64,000 nt of DNA from Paenibacillus sp. MAHUQ-63 (GTDB lineage Bacteria; Bacillota; Bacilli; Paenibacillales; NBRC-103111): positions 310,001 to 374,000 of the forward strand of contig NZ_JARADB010000001.1 of the NCBI RefSeq assembly GCF_028765165.1, read 5' to 3'. The first letter of the stretch is position 1. Every line of letters begins with the position of its first letter. This document shows, piece after piece, positions 62,762 through 64,000 of this stretch. The translations under genes were made by a program, and so were the position numbers. A model generated the notes under the pieces. The model ran no database searches, was not told the DNA's origin, and saw nothing but the letters and a program-made list of their open reading frames with translations.

Positions 62762-63644
62762 ATTGGAAATATTCATGCAAGAACCGCCTGAACACCTCAG
62801 CCACCAGCGGCAGCTTCTCGCCCTTGCGGCTGATTAACCCAACCGTACGGGTAACCTGCGGATCCGTAACGCGGATTTTGGCCGGCTGCATCTGTCCGCC
62901 TTCCATAAGCGCCATCGACGGCAATAGGCTGACCCCCATGCCCGCGGCAACGAGTCCGCGAATCGTATCGGTTTCTTCCCCTTCGAACTCGATCTTCGGC
63001 ACGAATCCCGCCTTCAGACAAGCTTCCATGACAATCGTGCGGAGCGTGTATTCTTCGCTGAACATGACGAAAGATTCGTGCTTGAGCTGCTCGAGCCGAA
63101 TGGACGTATAATCAGCCAAAATATGATTGGACGGTATGATCGCATACAACTCTTCGGTCAGTAAAATTTCCCCCGTCACATGCTCGTGCTTCTCCGGGAA
63201 AGGTGAAATGAACGCGAGGTCGATCTCTCCCCTGGTCACGTCGCGTATAAGCGACGTATACGTTCCTTGGCGCAGCCGGAACTTCACATTGGGGTGATCC
63301 TTCTTGAAGGACGCCACCACCGCCGGCAGCAAGTTGATAACAAGACTATGCGGGAATCCGATACGAATCTCACCGGCTTCAGGATCGAGAAACTCATGCA
63401 TTTCCCCGACCGCCCGCTCCAAATCCGTTAAAATCCCTTCGATGCGGCTCAGGAACAAATGTCCTACGGAAGTAAGGTGCAAATTTCGCCCTTTTTGAAC
63501 AAACAAATTAACGCCTAGTTCTTGTTCCAACAAGTGAATTTGTCTCGAAACAGCCGATTGCGCCACATGCATTTCCTCTGCGGCCTGCGTCACGTGCTGC
63601 TTGCGGGCAACTTTCACAAAATATTGCAATTGTCTTAATTCCAC
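62760..63644 (-). CDS. LysR-family regulator, GltC-like
   Basis: 294 aa from a GTG at 63644 (GGGGG 10 bases upstream); a longer frame has no ribosome binding site. The helix-turn-helix (residues 1-60) reads Gln-Leu-Gln-Tyr-Phe and Val-Ala-Gln-Ser-Ala-Val-Ser-Arg-Gln-Ile. The effector domain follows, with Gly-Phe-Pro-His-Ser-Leu and Gly-Met-Gly-Val-Ser-Leu-Leu-Pro. Many positions match B. subtilis GltC, which controls glutamate synthase genes, but no gltAB is beside it. The tpx gene is divergent, 158 bases away, and may be its target. Confidence 0.92.
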   Translation of the reverse strand: MELRQLQYFVKVARKQHVTQAAEEMHVAQSAVSRQIHLLEQELGVNLFVQKGRNLHLTSVGHLFLSRIEGILTDLERAVGEMHEFLDPEAGEIRIGFPHSLVINLLPAVVASFKKDHPNVKFRLRQGTYTSLIRDVTRGEIDLAFISPFPEKHEHVTGEILLTEELYAIIPSNHILADYTSIRLEQLKHESFVMFSEEYTLRTIVMEACLKAGFVPKIEFEGEETDTIRGLVAAGMGVSLLPSMALMEGGQMQPAKIRVTDPQVTRTVGLISRKGEKLPLVAEVFRRFLHEYFQ

Positions 63645-63751
63645 TTGGTAAAATCCCCCGACTTTATCTCTCATAATGACGAATCCGGCAACTTGATGCA
63701 ATTAAATTATAGCCTCACAGCATCAATTGGACAACCTTAGAGCAAAAAGCT

Positions 63752-63757
63752 TATAAT
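63752..63757 (+). promoter_or_regulatory. -10 box of the tpx promoter
   Basis: TATAAT, with TTGGACA 18-19 bases upstream as a loose -35. The predicted start lies about 35-40 bases before the ATG. Confidence 0.6.
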
Positions 63758-63802
63758 AAGTAAGTTGTTATATCGATGGAAATTAAAGGAGGAACTGTTC
63801 AC

Positions 63803-64000
63803 ATGGCACAAGAACGTACTGGTGTTGCTACACTCAAAGGCAATCCAATCACCCTGGTAGGACCCGAAATCAAAGTAGGTGACAAAGCGCCTAACTTCAC
63901 AGTTAACAAAGATTTGATGACACAAGTATCCCTGGCAGACTATGCAGGCAAAGTTAAGCTGATCTCCGTCGTTCCTTCCTTGGATACAGGCGTTTGTGAC
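63803..64000 (+). CDS. tpx: Thiol peroxidase Tpx, 3' end cut off by the window
   Basis: 66 residues are visible from the ATG, which follows AAAGGAGG. The sequence runs from Gly-Asn-Pro-Ile-Thr-Leu through Val-Gly-Asp-Lys-Ala-Pro-Asn-Phe to [10 protein letters not shown]65 is the peroxidatic cysteine of the Tpx branch of peroxiredoxins. It reduces peroxides with thioredoxin. Confidence 0.95.
   Translation, partial: MAQERTGVATLKGNPITLVGPEIKVGDKAPNFTVNKDLMTQVSLADYAGKVKLISVVPSLDTGVCD

Overview
The window looks like chromosomal DNA of an endospore-forming member of the Paenibacillaceae, most likely Paenibacillus or a close relative. The evidence is a GerA/GerB/GerC germinant-receptor operon, a YjcZ-type sporulation peptide, an SLH-domain surface protein, a copper-amine-oxidase-N/NHL protein, a SasB (RelQ) alarmone synthetase, strong AGGAGG-type ribosome binding sites, and many TTG or GTG starts. 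No rRNA, tRNA, CRISPR array, transposase or prophage was seen. Most genes lie on the minus strand. Layout from left to right: (1) 1-5.6 kb is an RND efflux operon (permease, lipoprotein adaptor, cut-off secreted protein). Upstream of it lie a histidine kinase/OmpR regulator pair and the queDEC genes for 7-deazaguanine (preQ0) synthesis. (2) 9.7-12.3 kb holds a small unknown protein, a nitroreductase with a palindrome in its promoter, an acidic repeat protein and a 27-residue YjcZ peptide. (3) 12.3-24.5 kb is a cell-surface region: a TPR glycosyltransferase paired with a secreted 575-aa protein, a HAD phosphatase, a giant 2297-aa exported modular protein and an SLH-anchored protein. (4) 24.6-27.6 kb holds two rRNA modification enzymes and a membrane-anchored thioredoxin. 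(5) 27.7-31.9 kb is the germinant-receptor operon, including the small two-helix D gene. (6) 32-37 kb has an ABC-2 exporter, a DUF309 protein, the SasB alarmone synthetase and PyrD. (7) 37-43 kb is carbohydrate uptake: a PTS EIICB, a GlcT-like antiterminator, and an ABC sugar importer preceded by a promoter-leader-terminator element. (8) 43-45 kb holds a small membrane peptide and an L,D-transpeptidase. It is followed by a roughly 900-bp non-coding stretch full of short repeats. (9) 46-51.4 kb is a three-gene operon of a CHASE2-class III nucleotide cyclase, a FecR/cohesin-like secreted protein and an NHL/copper-amine-oxidase-N protein. (10) 51.5-57.5 kb holds ferredoxin, MobB, DNA polymerase IV, citramalate synthase, a ResA-like thioredoxin and an MFS exporter. 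(11) 57.5-61.5 kb holds a JAMM peptidase, then an ammonium transporter operon with a GlnD-like nucleotidyltransferase and a DnaQ-like exonuclease, under a promoter with a GlnR/TnrA-type box. (12) The right end has a MerR regulator, a YugP-type metallopeptidase, a GltC-like LysR regulator and the start of thiol peroxidase. The loci most worth following up are the cyclase-FecR-NHL operon, the Amt-nucleotidyltransferase-exonuclease operon, the leader RNA in front of the sugar ABC operon, the surface/glycosylation region, and the repeat-filled intergenic stretch near 45 kb.
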